Under the pieces are notes generated by a model that made no database searches, was not told where the DNA came from, and saw nothing but the letters and a program-made list of their open reading frames with translations. A program made the position numbers and the translations under genes. A stretch of DNA of 10,583 bases from JAZGBC01 sp036444495 (GTDB taxonomy: Bacteria; Pseudomonadota; Alphaproteobacteria; Kiloniellales; J153): contig JAZGBC010000129.1 in assembly GCA_036444495.1 (NCBI GenBank), positions 1 to 10,583 of the forward strand. Reading direction: 5' to 3'. Positions 1-6,106 of the stretch are shown here, piece by piece; the first letter of the stretch is position 1, and each line of letters starts with the position of its first letter.

Positions 1-1128
1 ATCATCCCGCTCGAGTCAGACCGCAACTCCTACGACGAGCACGAAAACATCCGCCTCGAGCTTTTGGACTCGCTTCGCGCCAAGACCAAGGAGGCGGGGC
101 TGTGGGCGCCGCAGATGCCGCGCGAGCGGGGCGGGCTGGGGCTGTCGGTCGCGGGCATGGCGGTCTGCTACGAGGAGATGGGCCGGTCCATTTTCGGGCC
201 CGCCGCGTTCAACTGCGCCGCGCCCGACGACGGCAACATGATCCTGCTGAACAAGGTCGCCAGCGAGGCGCAGAAGGAGCGCTGGCTGCAGCCAATTATC
301 GACGGCCGGGTGCGTTCCGCCTTCGCCATGACCGAGCCGGCGCCGGGCGCGGGCTCCGACCCCTCGGCCATGCTGACCCGCGCGGAGAAAAAGGGAGATA
401 GCTGGCGCATCAACGGCCGCAAGTGGTTCATCACCGGGGCCGCGGCCGCCCAGCACGCGATCCTGATCGCGCGCACCTCGGAGGATAAGCGCAAGGGCCT
501 GACCGCATTTCTCGTGGACCGCGAACAGCCCGGCTGGCGCGTCAGCCGGCGCATTCCCATCATGGGGCCCCAGGAGCACGGCGGGCACTGCGAAATCGAG
601 ATCGAAAACCTGGAGGTCGCCGACGAGAACCGCCTGATGGAGGTGGGCGACGGCCTGAAGGTGACCCAGATTCGCCTGGGCACGGCGCGGCTGACCCACT
701 GCATGCGCTGGCTCGGCATGGCCAAGCGCGCCTTGGAGATCGCCGCCCCCTACATCGCCGAGCGCGAAAGCTTCGGCATGAAGCTGGAGCAGCACGAGGG
801 CGTGCAGTGGATGCTGGGCGAGGCGGCCATGGCGGTGGAACTGGGCCGGCTGCTCACCATGAAGGCGGCACTCAAGCTGGACAGCGGTGACTTCGCGCGC
901 AAGGAAGTCTCCATGGCCAAGGTGCAGGTGGCGGATACCCTGCACAAGGCGGTGGACACGGCGATCCAGCTCTGCGGCGCCCTCGGCTATTCGGGCGACA
1001 CGCCGCTCGAATGGATGTACCGCTACGCGCGCCAGGCACGACTGGTGGACGGCGCCTCCGAGGTGCACAAGATGGTGCTGGCGCGCCATTTCCTGGATCA
1101 GGGTCTGGATTTCTGGAGCTGGCCGTGA
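1..1128 (+). CDS. Acyl-CoA dehydrogenase, ACAD10/ACAD11/LvaC type (5' partial)
   Basis: The reading frame is open from base 1, so the N-terminus lies outside the window; 375 residues are visible and perhaps 30-40 are missing. It is a flavin-dependent acyl-CoA dehydrogenase: the FAD/substrate signature FAMTEPAPGAGSD, then NGRKWFITGA, and the C-terminal helical domain with QLCGALGYSGD. Details point to the ACAD10/ACAD11/LvaC branch: NCAAPDDGNM, the HGGH motif, RLGTARLTHCMRWLG, and DGASEVHK near the C-terminus, where medium-chain dehydrogenases carry the Glu base in YEGT. In that branch the enzyme acts on 4-phosphoacyl-CoA made by a partner kinase, giving a product that enters beta-oxidation. 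The partner kinase gene follows with a 4-base overlap. The family is certain; the substrate is inferred from sequence branch and neighbours. Confidence 0.95.
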   Translation: MIPLESDRNSYDEHENIRLELLDSLRAKTKEAGLWAPQMPRERGGLGLSVAGMAVCYEEMGRSIFGPAAFNCAAPDDGNMILLNKVASEAQKERWLQPIIDGRVRSAFAMTEPAPGAGSDPSAMLTRAEKKGDSWRINGRKWFITGAAAAQHAILIARTSEDKRKGLTAFLVDREQPGWRVSRRIPIMGPQEHGGHCEIEIENLEVADENRLMEVGDGLKVTQIRLGTARLTHCMRWLGMAKRALEIAAPYIAERESFGMKLEQHEGVQWMLGEAAMAVELGRLLTMKAALKLDSGDFARKEVSMAKVQVADTLHKAVDTAIQLCGALGYSGDTPLEWMYRYARQARLVDGASEVHKMVLARHFLDQGLDFWSWP

Positions 1129-2180
1129 GCCCCACTTTCGCGGCGGAACGCCTGGCAGAGTTGCGTCCCCGCCTGGCGGCCTTTCTGGCCGAAAGCGCGG
1201 GCGCAAAGCATGCCCGTCTCGACGCGATCACGCCGATCACCGAAGGGGCGATCCAGGAGAACTGGCTTACCGAGATCACCTTCGATGGGGGCGCTTTCGA
1301 CGGCTTGCAAGTGCTGGTCCTGCGCAGCGATGCGCCCACGGGGGTGGCGGCGAGTCACAGCCGGGCCCGCGAGTTCGCCCTGCTGCGCGCGGCCTGGGAT
1401 GCGGACGTTACGGTGCCGGAGCCGCTCTGGCTGTGCGAGGACGAAGCGGTTATCGGCAAGCCCTTCTTCGTCATGCGCCGGGTCGAGGGCGTGGCGCGCG
1501 GCTACGAGGTCGTCAAGGACACAGGCTTGGGCGGGGACCGGGCCGCGTTGGCCGGACGCCTGGGCGAGGAACTGGCCAAGATCCACCGCATCATGCCGCC
1601 CCGGGCGGAGCTGGACTTTCTGGAACTGCCCGAACCCGACCCGGCGCGCCATGCCGTGACGCTTTACCGGAAGTATCTGGACGCCATGGGGGAACCGTGC
1701 CCCGGGCTCGAATGGGGTCTGCGCTGGTGCGAGCTGCACGCCCCGCCGCCGGGCGAGATCACGCTGGTGCACCAGGACTTCCGCAGCGGCAACTACATGG
1801 TGGACGCGCGGGGCCTGGTCGCGGTGCTCGACTGGGAGTTCTGCGCCTGGGGCGATCCCATGAGCGATCTCGGGTGGTTCTGCGCCAAATGCTGGCGCTA
1901 CAGCCGCCCGGATCTGGAAGCCGGCGGCATCGCACCGCGGGAGCCCTTCTACCGCGCCTACGAGCAAGCCTCCGGCCGCAAGGTCGACCCGGATGCCGTG
2001 GCCTTCTGGGAGGTCATGGCGCACCTGCGCTGGGCGGTGGTGGCGCGCCAGCAAGGCGCCCGCACGCTGGCCGGCGGGCAGCCCTCGCTGGATCTCGCGC
2101 TCACTGGACGCATCTATCCGCCGGAGCTGGAGTACGAAGCCCTGAAAATGACTCCGCCCGCGCGTTGGAGGGCGGCCTGA
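1125..2180 (+). CDS. Phosphotransferase family protein, ACAD10/11 N-domain / LvaA-like kinase
   Basis: The protein has 351 residues with an aminoglycoside-phosphotransferase/choline-kinase fold. The catalytic loop is LVHQDFRSGNYMVD (H216, D218, N223) and the metal-binding segment is VLDWEFCAWGDP with D236, followed by MSDLGWF. The chosen start is GTG at 1125: it overlaps the dehydrogenase stop as GTGA and has GGAG at 1115-1118. An upstream ATG at 1011 in the same frame would lie inside the dehydrogenase and is unlikely. In mammals this kinase domain is fused to the dehydrogenase domain (ACAD10, ACAD11); in Pseudomonas putida the separate LvaA phosphorylates 4-hydroxyvaleryl-CoA. The likely role is ATP-dependent phosphorylation of a 4-hydroxyacyl-CoA. 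Many proteins of this fold are annotated as antibiotic kinases; the operon context argues against resistance. It should be cytoplasmic, as there is no signal peptide. Confidence 0.92.
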   Translation: MSPTFAAERLAELRPRLAAFLAESAGAKHARLDAITPITEGAIQENWLTEITFDGGAFDGLQVLVLRSDAPTGVAASHSRAREFALLRAAWDADVTVPEPLWLCEDEAVIGKPFFVMRRVEGVARGYEVVKDTGLGGDRAALAGRLGEELAKIHRIMPPRAELDFLELPEPDPARHAVTLYRKYLDAMGEPCPGLEWGLRWCELHAPPPGEITLVHQDFRSGNYMVDARGLVAVLDWEFCAWGDPMSDLGWFCAKCWRYSRPDLEAGGIAPREPFYRAYEQASGRKVDPDAVAFWEVMAHLRWAVVARQQGARTLAGGQPSLDLALTGRIYPPELEYEALKMTPPARWRAA

Positions 2181-2590
2181 TGCCGGATCGGCCGGACGGG
2201 GTGGCGCTGCTGGAGTTGGCCCGCGGGCAGCTGCTGGAAGAGTTGCTGCCGGAACTGCCCGAGGGTAAACGCCTCGGCGCCCGCTTGGTCGCCAACGCCA
2301 TGGCGATCGCCGCACGCGAGCTTAAGGCCGGCGATCGGCCTGGGCGCGCCGAGCTGGCGGCGCTGGCCACGCTTTATGGGGAAGCGGCCGGCAAGGATGG
2401 GCCGCGTGACCCTGTCGAGCGGGTCAGCGAAGCTATCCAACGCCTCTCTTGGCGCCTGGCTTCAGAAATCCGCGGCGGGAAGCTGGACGGCAATCCGGAA
2501 GTCTACGACCTGCTGCGCTTTGGCACAGAATCCCGGCTGCGCCTGACCAATCCCAAAGCGGTCGGCGAAGACGATCCGGAGCAAGGATAG
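2180..2590 (+). CDS. DUF6285-like small protein, LvaB-like kinase partner
   Basis: The protein has 136 residues. The ATG at 2180 overlaps the kinase stop codon by one base (TGATG), with a strong GGAGGG at 2167-2172. It begins MPDRPDGVALLELARGQL and is mainly helical and charged, with the conserved-looking stretch RLVANAMAIAARELKAG and a C-terminal part ending in SRLRLTNPKA. This matches what I remember of DUF6285, small proteins usually encoded directly beside a phosphotransferase-family kinase and an acyl-CoA dehydrogenase. In the P. putida levulinate pathway the small protein LvaB is needed for LvaA kinase activity; I believe this is the counterpart, but that equivalence comes from memory and gene order. 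It has no membrane segment or signal peptide and no visible catalytic motif, which fits an accessory subunit. It converges on the DUF2336 gene with a 29-base G-rich gap. Confidence 0.85.
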   Translation: MPDRPDGVALLELARGQLLEELLPELPEGKRLGARLVANAMAIAARELKAGDRPGRAELAALATLYGEAAGKDGPRDPVERVSEAIQRLSWRLASEIRGGKLDGNPEVYDLLRFGTESRLRLTNPKAVGEDDPEQG

Positions 2591-2619
2591 GCGGGGTCGG
2601 GGGGCGGGGACGCCAGCCC

Positions 2620-3735
2620 TCAGTTCAGCGCTTCGCCGATCTTGCGCATGCTTTCCTGGATATCCGGGTTCTTGCGCCAATGGCGAATCAGCGACTGGGC
2701 ACCGTCGGGCGTGGTGTGGTCATAGTATTTGACCGCGTTGGTCATCTCGTCTTCGATCAGCTGCATCTCTCCCAGACGCCCCTGGCGGAAGCGGATCAGG
2801 ATCGAAACGAAGGTGTGCTTGTCCAGTCCAATAGCCTTGCACAACACGGCCAGCGCCGTGCCGCCGGGCTCGAACAGAATCTTGCGTACGGTTTGCAGGG
2901 GGAGCTTGCTCGCCAAGGTGATCCAGTCGAGAAACACCGCCACATCGCCGCCGCGCAGGAGCTTGAGCAAGGCATGCTCCTCGCCGTCCGCCGGCTCTTC
3001 GAGGAAGCGGGGCGGTACCTCCACCTCCCTGGCCGCGCCAATCTCCCAGTCCACGACATCCACGAGCGCCGTTTCCAGGGTCCGGTCGAGCTTGGCAGGA
3101 TCGATGTCGTAGTTCTCGACGATCTGCTCGCGCAGGGCCTGCGAGACGAACCCGTAAAGCTTTCGCACTAAATCGGCCGACAGATCGGGGCGCCGGGCAA
3201 GTGGCTCCCGGTAGCTTTCGATCTGCCGTGCGTCGCGCACCAGACGGCCCATGGTCTGCTCTGATATTCGCGCGCCCCTGTTCGCCAGCAGGGAGGAGAC
3301 GACCTTCTCTTCTCCGGTCTCCACCAAGGCATCGGAGACTTGCGGGCTCACATAGTTCCGCGCGGCGACGGCCACGCGGTGCTCCATGGTGCGGTAGCGG
3401 ATGATATCGAGCAGTTCCGCGTCCTTCAGGACCTCGCTTTGCAGCAGAACGGTTTGCGCGACGCTGAACTCGTCGTTGGCCAAGGCGAGGACCAGGTCCT
3501 TGGGGGCATCCGCCAGGCCGGCGATGTGTTCGGCCAGGTTCTGGCGCACCGAAATTTCCACGCTGTGCACCAGCTTGTGCATGATGTCGGCCATCATGGC
3601 CCGGTCCTGCCGGGTCAACTGCCGGTCCTGGTCGGCATAGAGGTCCTTGATCGCGGTTACGAGCGCGGAGCGGCCGCCTCGCGACTTGTCGTTCGCCAGA
3701 TCGAGCAGATGGGAGATTTGGGTCGTTCGATCCAT
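2620..3735 (-). CDS. DUF2336 domain-containing protein
   Basis: The preferred start is ATG at 3735 (MDRTTQISHLLDLANDKS), giving 371 residues. An in-frame GTG at 3774 would add 13 residues (MFWGNGRGFSDPA) that look unlike the family. AGAGGA at 3751-3756 lies rather far (15 bases) from the ATG, so the start is only fairly sure. The repeated helical pattern (RQNLAEHIAGLADAPKDLV, LALANDEFSVAQTVLLQSEVL, RTMEHRVAVAARNYVS, VSDALVETGEEKVVSSLLAN) is typical of DUF2336, a HEAT-like solenoid family of unknown function that I know from alphaproteobacteria. The C-terminal third (from about residue 220) is also helical, with no catalytic signature. The protein should be soluble and cytoplasmic, perhaps a protein-interaction scaffold. 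It appears to have its own promoter region in the AT-rich gap at 3780-3931. Confidence 0.88.
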   Translation of the reverse strand: MDRTTQISHLLDLANDKSRGGRSALVTAIKDLYADQDRQLTRQDRAMMADIMHKLVHSVEISVRQNLAEHIAGLADAPKDLVLALANDEFSVAQTVLLQSEVLKDAELLDIIRYRTMEHRVAVAARNYVSPQVSDALVETGEEKVVSSLLANRGARISEQTMGRLVRDARQIESYREPLARRPDLSADLVRKLYGFVSQALREQIVENYDIDPAKLDRTLETALVDVVDWEIGAAREVEVPPRFLEEPADGEEHALLKLLRGGDVAVFLDWITLASKLPLQTVRKILFEPGGTALAVLCKAIGLDKHTFVSILIRFRQGRLGEMQLIEDEMTNAVKYYDHTTPDGAQSLIRHWRKNPDIQESMRKIGEALN

Positions 3736-3931
3736 CGCGGGGTCCGAGAATCCTCTGCCGTTCCCCCAAAACACGAGCGGCGCGCCCTTCGGCTAGGCCG
3801 AGCCAATCGTTAGTGCCGGGCCCAAAAATACCCACAATTAATATAGGTAGAATTTCTAAAAGCCCGGCTCTACCTAAGAAATATGGTCCTCATAATTTAC
3901 AAATTCGTAAACGAACGAGGGCCTCTGCGGC
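3736..3931. other. AT-rich intergenic region between the SDR and DUF2336 genes
   Basis: This gap separates two minus-strand genes, so it should hold the end of the SDR transcript and the DUF2336 promoter. It contains an inverted repeat, TAGGTAG (3844-3850) with CTACCTA (3870-3876), and an interlocking second pair, ATTTCT (3852-3857) with AGAAAT (3877-3882). A weak hairpin TTCGT-AA-ACGAA (3904-3915) sits close behind the SDR stop codon and, read on the minus strand, is followed by T-rich sequence; it may be a modest terminator. I see no convincing small gene. Confidence 0.45.
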
Positions 3932-4687
3932 CTAATAGACCGCCCGCCCGCCCGAGAGGTCGAAGACCGCCCCGGCGCAGAAGGAACAGTCCTCCGAGGC
4001 GAGCCAGGCGATGAGCGCGGCGGCTTCCGCCGGCTGGCCAAGGCGGCCGATGGGCATCCTGGCGAGGACCACCGTATCGAGATATTCCCGGGTTACATCG
4101 GCAAGCAGTTCGGTCTCGATGCCCGAGGGCGCCACGCAGTTGGCGATCACCCCGGTTTTCGCCAACTCCTTGCCGAGGGCCTTGGTGTAGCCGATAGCGC
4201 CGGCCTTGGCGGCGGTGTAGGCGGCGTTGGTCGGCGCGCCCTCCAAACCCGCGATGGAGGAAACCACCACGATGCGCCCATAGCCACGTTCGAGCATGTG
4301 CGGCACCACCGCCCGGCAGCAGAGGAACACGCTGGTCAGATCCTCGACGATCAGCCGGTCCCATTCCTCCAGGCTGTAGTCCCAGGCGCTCTTGATGATG
4401 CCCGCGATCCCGGCATTGGCGATCATGGCGTCGATCGCGGGACAGGCCTCCAGGGTCGCATCCATGGCCACGGACACCGCCTCCGCATCGGTCACATCCA
4501 CCGTGACGGCCCGGACCCGGCCTTTGGCCGAAAGGTCACTTTTCGCCTTCTCAAGCCGCGGCGCGTCCCTGTCCCAAAGGACCACGGCCGCCCCTGACCC
4601 GAGCAGACGTTCGGCGGTGGCATAGCCGATGCCCTTCGCGCCCCCGGTGACGATCGCGGTCCGGCCCTCGAAGTCCAACTTGTTCAT
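3932..4687 (-). CDS. SDR family NAD(P)-dependent oxidoreductase (FabG-like)
   Basis: The protein has 251 residues, the usual length for a classical short-chain dehydrogenase. The ATG at 4687 is supported by GGAG at 4696-4699. Seen in order: cofactor motif TGGAKGIG (14-21), VVLWDRD with an acidic residue D39 at the end of strand 2 (favouring NAD over NADP), VDVTD (63-67), NAG (91-93), catalytic S144, and Y157 with K161 in AAYTAAK. The C-terminal FDLSGG is typical. Unusually, the position that normally holds the fourth catalytic residue, Asn (vNLT in most members), reads EDLT, with D116 encoded by GAT. The substrate cannot be read from sequence; FabG, hydroxyacyl-CoA dehydrogenase and sugar or alcohol dehydrogenase roles are all possible. 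It may or may not work with the acyl-CoA operon at the start of the window. Confidence 0.93.
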   Translation of the reverse strand: MNKLDFEGRTAIVTGGAKGIGYATAERLLGSGAAVVLWDRDAPRLEKAKSDLSAKGRVRAVTVDVTDAEAVSVAMDATLEACPAIDAMIANAGIAGIIKSAWDYSLEEWDRLIVEDLTSVFLCCRAVVPHMLERGYGRIVVVSSIAGLEGAPTNAAYTAAKAGAIGYTKALGKELAKTGVIANCVAPSGIETELLADVTREYLDTVVLARMPIGRLGQPAEAAALIAWLASEDCSFCAGAVFDLSGGRAVY

Positions 4688-4775
4688 TAATTACGCTCCG
4701 GCACGGTGGATTTCGCTGCTCCCCTCGGGAGAGCGCGCCAACCTAACCGGAATGGGCGGGCTGGAAAACCGGAGT

Positions 4776-4807
4776 CGGGGGTAAGCGGGGGTAAGCGGGG
4801 GTAGGGG
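4776..4807 (+). repeat. Three 10-bp tandem repeats (CGGGGGTAAG) forming a G-quadruplex-like tract
   Basis: The unit CGGGGGTAAG occurs at 4776-4785 and 4786-4795, and a variant ending AGG at 4796-4805. The G runs (4777-4781, 4787-4791, 4797-4801, 4804-4807) are separated by loops of 5, 5 and 2 bases, which fits the standard intramolecular G-quadruplex pattern. The tract lies on the template strand for both flanking minus-strand genes, between the PilZ gene end and the SDR start. Confidence 0.7.
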
Positions 4808-4822
4808 AGGTCAGTGGCGGGT

Positions 4823-5197
4823 TCAGGGCGCGACCTTGGAAGAGACATCGCCGCCCGAGTCGTCCAAGAGTTCGAGGCAGTAGGCGATGACATCGAGAGC
4901 CTGCGCTGAGAGATCGAACTCGATGCCGAGAACCCCGGGCTCCGACCAGCAGCGGTTGGCATAGACATAGCCTGCGGCCGGGTGTTCGATCCGGACTTCC
5001 AGGTTGCGCGGCGTTTCGCCCTCGAGCCGCAGCTTGGCGCCGCCGAGGGAGATGTCTTCGATCCTGCAGCCACGGCTCTGTCCATCCGCGATCAAGACGA
5101 AGGCGGCATGCTCGCCAAGCCGGTAGCGTGGCCAGCGGCGCCGGTCGCTCTCTTTCAGGCTGCGGACGCTTTCCGGTGATGTCATGACGTATCGCAT
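4823..5197 (-). CDS. Stand-alone PilZ domain protein (c-di-GMP receptor)
   Basis: The protein has 124 residues and is essentially one PilZ beta-barrel. Both c-di-GMP-binding motifs are present: RxxxR in DRRRWPRYR (R20 and R24) and DxSxxG in EDISLGG (D48, S50, G53). The barrel strands follow (KLRLEGETP, LEVRIEH, GVLGIEFDLS), then a C-terminal helix with CLELLDD. ATG at 5197 is the longest start, preceded by a weak AGG; a second ATG at 5185 would shorten it by four residues and lacks a ribosome site. PilZ proteins bind cyclic di-GMP and pass the signal to motility, polysaccharide or secretion machinery; the partner is not visible here. It is transcribed toward the SDR gene but 135 bases separate them. 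A GGTTAACC element with CtrA-like spacing lies 46 bases upstream. Confidence 0.9.
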   Translation of the reverse strand: MRYVMTSPESVRSLKESDRRRWPRYRLGEHAAFVLIADGQSRGCRIEDISLGGAKLRLEGETPRNLEVRIEHPAAGYVYANRCWSEPGVLGIEFDLSAQALDVIAYCLELLDDSGGDVSSKVAP

Positions 5198-5242
5198 CCA
5201 AACCTATCCAAGCCGGTTACTTCGCCGTGATACGACCAAATT

Positions 5243-5259
5243 GGTTAACCGATCCTTTA
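5243..5259 (-). promoter_or_regulatory. Candidate CtrA-like site upstream of the PilZ gene
   Basis: Read on the minus strand this is TAAA-N7-TTAACC, one mismatch from the alphaproteobacterial CtrA consensus TTAA-N7-TTAAC. It contains the palindrome GGTTAACC (5243-5250) and lies about 46 bases upstream of the PilZ start codon. A similar element stands before the ParA-PilZ gene. Confidence 0.35.
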
Positions 5260-5284
5260 CCTTGGACCCTCGATCCGGCCCTTG

Positions 5285-5347
5285 CCCTGGCCCGCCTGGC
5301 GGGAGAAGCCAGGGTCCCCCGGCCAGCAGGGTCGGACGGGCAGTCCG
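5285..5347 (+). other. Two consecutive stem-loops in the protease leader
   Basis: The first is a two-tier hairpin: outer arms CCCTGG (5285-5290) and CCAGGG (5309-5314), inner arms CCCGCC (5291-5296) and GGCGGG (5298-5303), with a five-base bulge. The second has arms CGGAC (5333-5337) and GTCCG (5343-5347). They could be structure in the leader of the protease mRNA or a small RNA. No recognised riboswitch family is evident, and neither has a T-run that would make it a classical terminator. Confidence 0.35.
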
Positions 5348-5451
5348 CCCCCCTTGGCTATTAGCAATGCCTTATCCAATCCGGCCGATAATGCTGGGAC
5401 GGAAAACCCTTTGGCCTGACTTGCGGCAGGCGCCTTTGGAGGGGCCTGGCC

Positions 5452-6045
5452 ATGCACGAAGAGGACTACGACTGGGAAGACCGCCTGTCCCGGGCCCGGG
5501 GCGGCAGCACGATCTGGCCGTTGCTGCGCAACGCCGGTTTCATGCTGGCCGCCCTCGTCATCCTGATCGTGGGGATGCCCCGGATGTTCAACGCCATTGC
5601 GCCGGAGCCACAGGTGACCGGCGAGATCGCCCAACCCGGCGACCGGCCGGAGGAGGACGTCGATGGCGTCGAGGGTGGTTACGAGATAGTCGTGCCGGCG
5701 ACCAGCGGCGGACATTTCCTGGTGGAGGCGGAGATCGACGGCGTGGCGATCGAGTTCCTGGTCGACACCGGCTCCAGCATGGTGGTCCTGAGCGAAGACG
5801 ACGCCGAATTGCTGGGCCTGCGCGCGGAGGAGCTGGACTTCACCGAGCGGTATCAGACCGCCAACGGCATCATCGAAGGCGCGCCCGTCGTCCTCGATCG
5901 CATGCGGATCGGGGATCTCGAACTCGAGGATGTGCGCTCCACCGTGATACGGGCTCCCCTGGATAGATCCCTGCTTGGCATGAGCTTTCTAAGCCGGCTC
6001 GAAGGCTATGAAGTAGAGCGGGACCGCCTGATCCTGCGCTGGTAG
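5452..6045 (+). CDS. Membrane-anchored retropepsin-like aspartic protease (clan AA, TIGR02281-like)
   Basis: The protein has 197 residues, with GGAGGGG at 5438-5444 seven bases before ATG. After a charged N-terminal stretch comes one hydrophobic segment (about 26-43, GFMLAALVILIVGMP), likely a transmembrane anchor with the domain outside the cytoplasm. An acidic linker (about 52-75) leads to the protease domain: EFLVDTGSSMVVLS with catalytic D105 in DTGSS, then LGMSFLSRLEGYEVERDRLILRW, the C-terminal signature of this bacterial family. With one DTG motif it should work as a homodimer, as retroviral proteases do. Proteins of this type are common in alphaproteobacteria; the natural substrate is unknown to me. 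It stands alone: the next gene is 238 bases downstream, after a tandem hairpin. Confidence 0.9.
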   Translation: MHEEDYDWEDRLSRARGGSTIWPLLRNAGFMLAALVILIVGMPRMFNAIAPEPQVTGEIAQPGDRPEEDVDGVEGGYEIVVPATSGGHFLVEAEIDGVAIEFLVDTGSSMVVLSEDDAELLGLRAEELDFTERYQTANGIIEGAPVVLDRMRIGDLELEDVRSTVIRAPLDRSLLGMSFLSRLEGYEVERDRLILRW

Positions 6046-6060
6046 AGCGGTAGGCGGCAA

Positions 6061-6106
6061 GAGCCGCGGGGCGGCTCACGGGCCAGAGGCGCGAACAGGC
6101 GCCTGG
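6061..6106 (+). terminator. Tandem hairpins after the protease gene
   Basis: GAGCCGC (6061-6067) and GCGGCTC (6071-6077) form a perfect 7-bp stem with a GGG loop, 15 bases after the stop codon. A second hairpin follows: CCA/GGCGC (6083-6085, 6088-6092) pairing with GCGCC/TGG (6099-6106). No long T-run follows (TCCTAATTC), so intrinsic termination would be imperfect; the structures could also protect the mRNA 3' end. Confidence 0.5.

Larger units (their letters stand above)
5198..5451. other. Divergent intergenic region between the PilZ and protease genes
   Basis: These 254 bases separate the minus-strand PilZ gene from the plus-strand protease gene and must hold both promoters. I see a CtrA-like element at 5243-5259, two consecutive inverted repeats at 5285-5314 and 5333-5347, and a GATAAT (5387-5392) that could be a -10 box without a clear -35. 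The ribosome site GGAGGGG (5438-5444) belongs to the protease. The open frame running through here on the plus strand is not protein-like. Confidence 0.5.

Noticed and set aside
16..1206. Long open frame on the minus strand antisense to the dehydrogenase gene (396 codons)
   Set aside because: It is the shadow of a GC-rich gene: low-complexity His/Arg/Ala-rich translation, no domain, and full overlap with a clear family member on the plus strand.
887..2179. Upstream extension of the DUF6285-like reading frame
   Set aside because: The frame is open by chance through two other genes and reads as Arg/Gly-rich noise until the ATG at 2180, which has its own ribosome site.
1125..2180. Aminoglycoside resistance gene
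   Set aside because: The kinase fold matches, but operon context with an ACAD10/11-type dehydrogenase and a DUF6285-like gene points to acyl-CoA metabolism.
1098..2315. Long open frame on the minus strand antisense to the kinase gene (405 codons)
   Set aside because: It is antisense to a protein with intact kinase motifs; the translation is Arg/Pro/Ala-rich and resembles no family.
2593..2609. G-rich gap between the DUF6285-like and DUF2336 genes as a G-quadruplex
   Set aside because: There are only three G runs of three or more; the six-base run cannot be split into two triplets with a loop, so a stable three-tetrad fold is not supported.
2720..3835. Second minus-strand frame (371 codons) overlapping the DUF2336 gene
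   Set aside because: It is out of frame with the clear DUF2336 protein and has no recognisable domain.
5184..5966. Plus-strand open frame of 260 codons across the PilZ-protease gap
   Set aside because: The translation is Arg/Gly/Pro-rich and overlaps the aspartic protease in another frame; it is explained by GC-rich DNA and leader hairpins.
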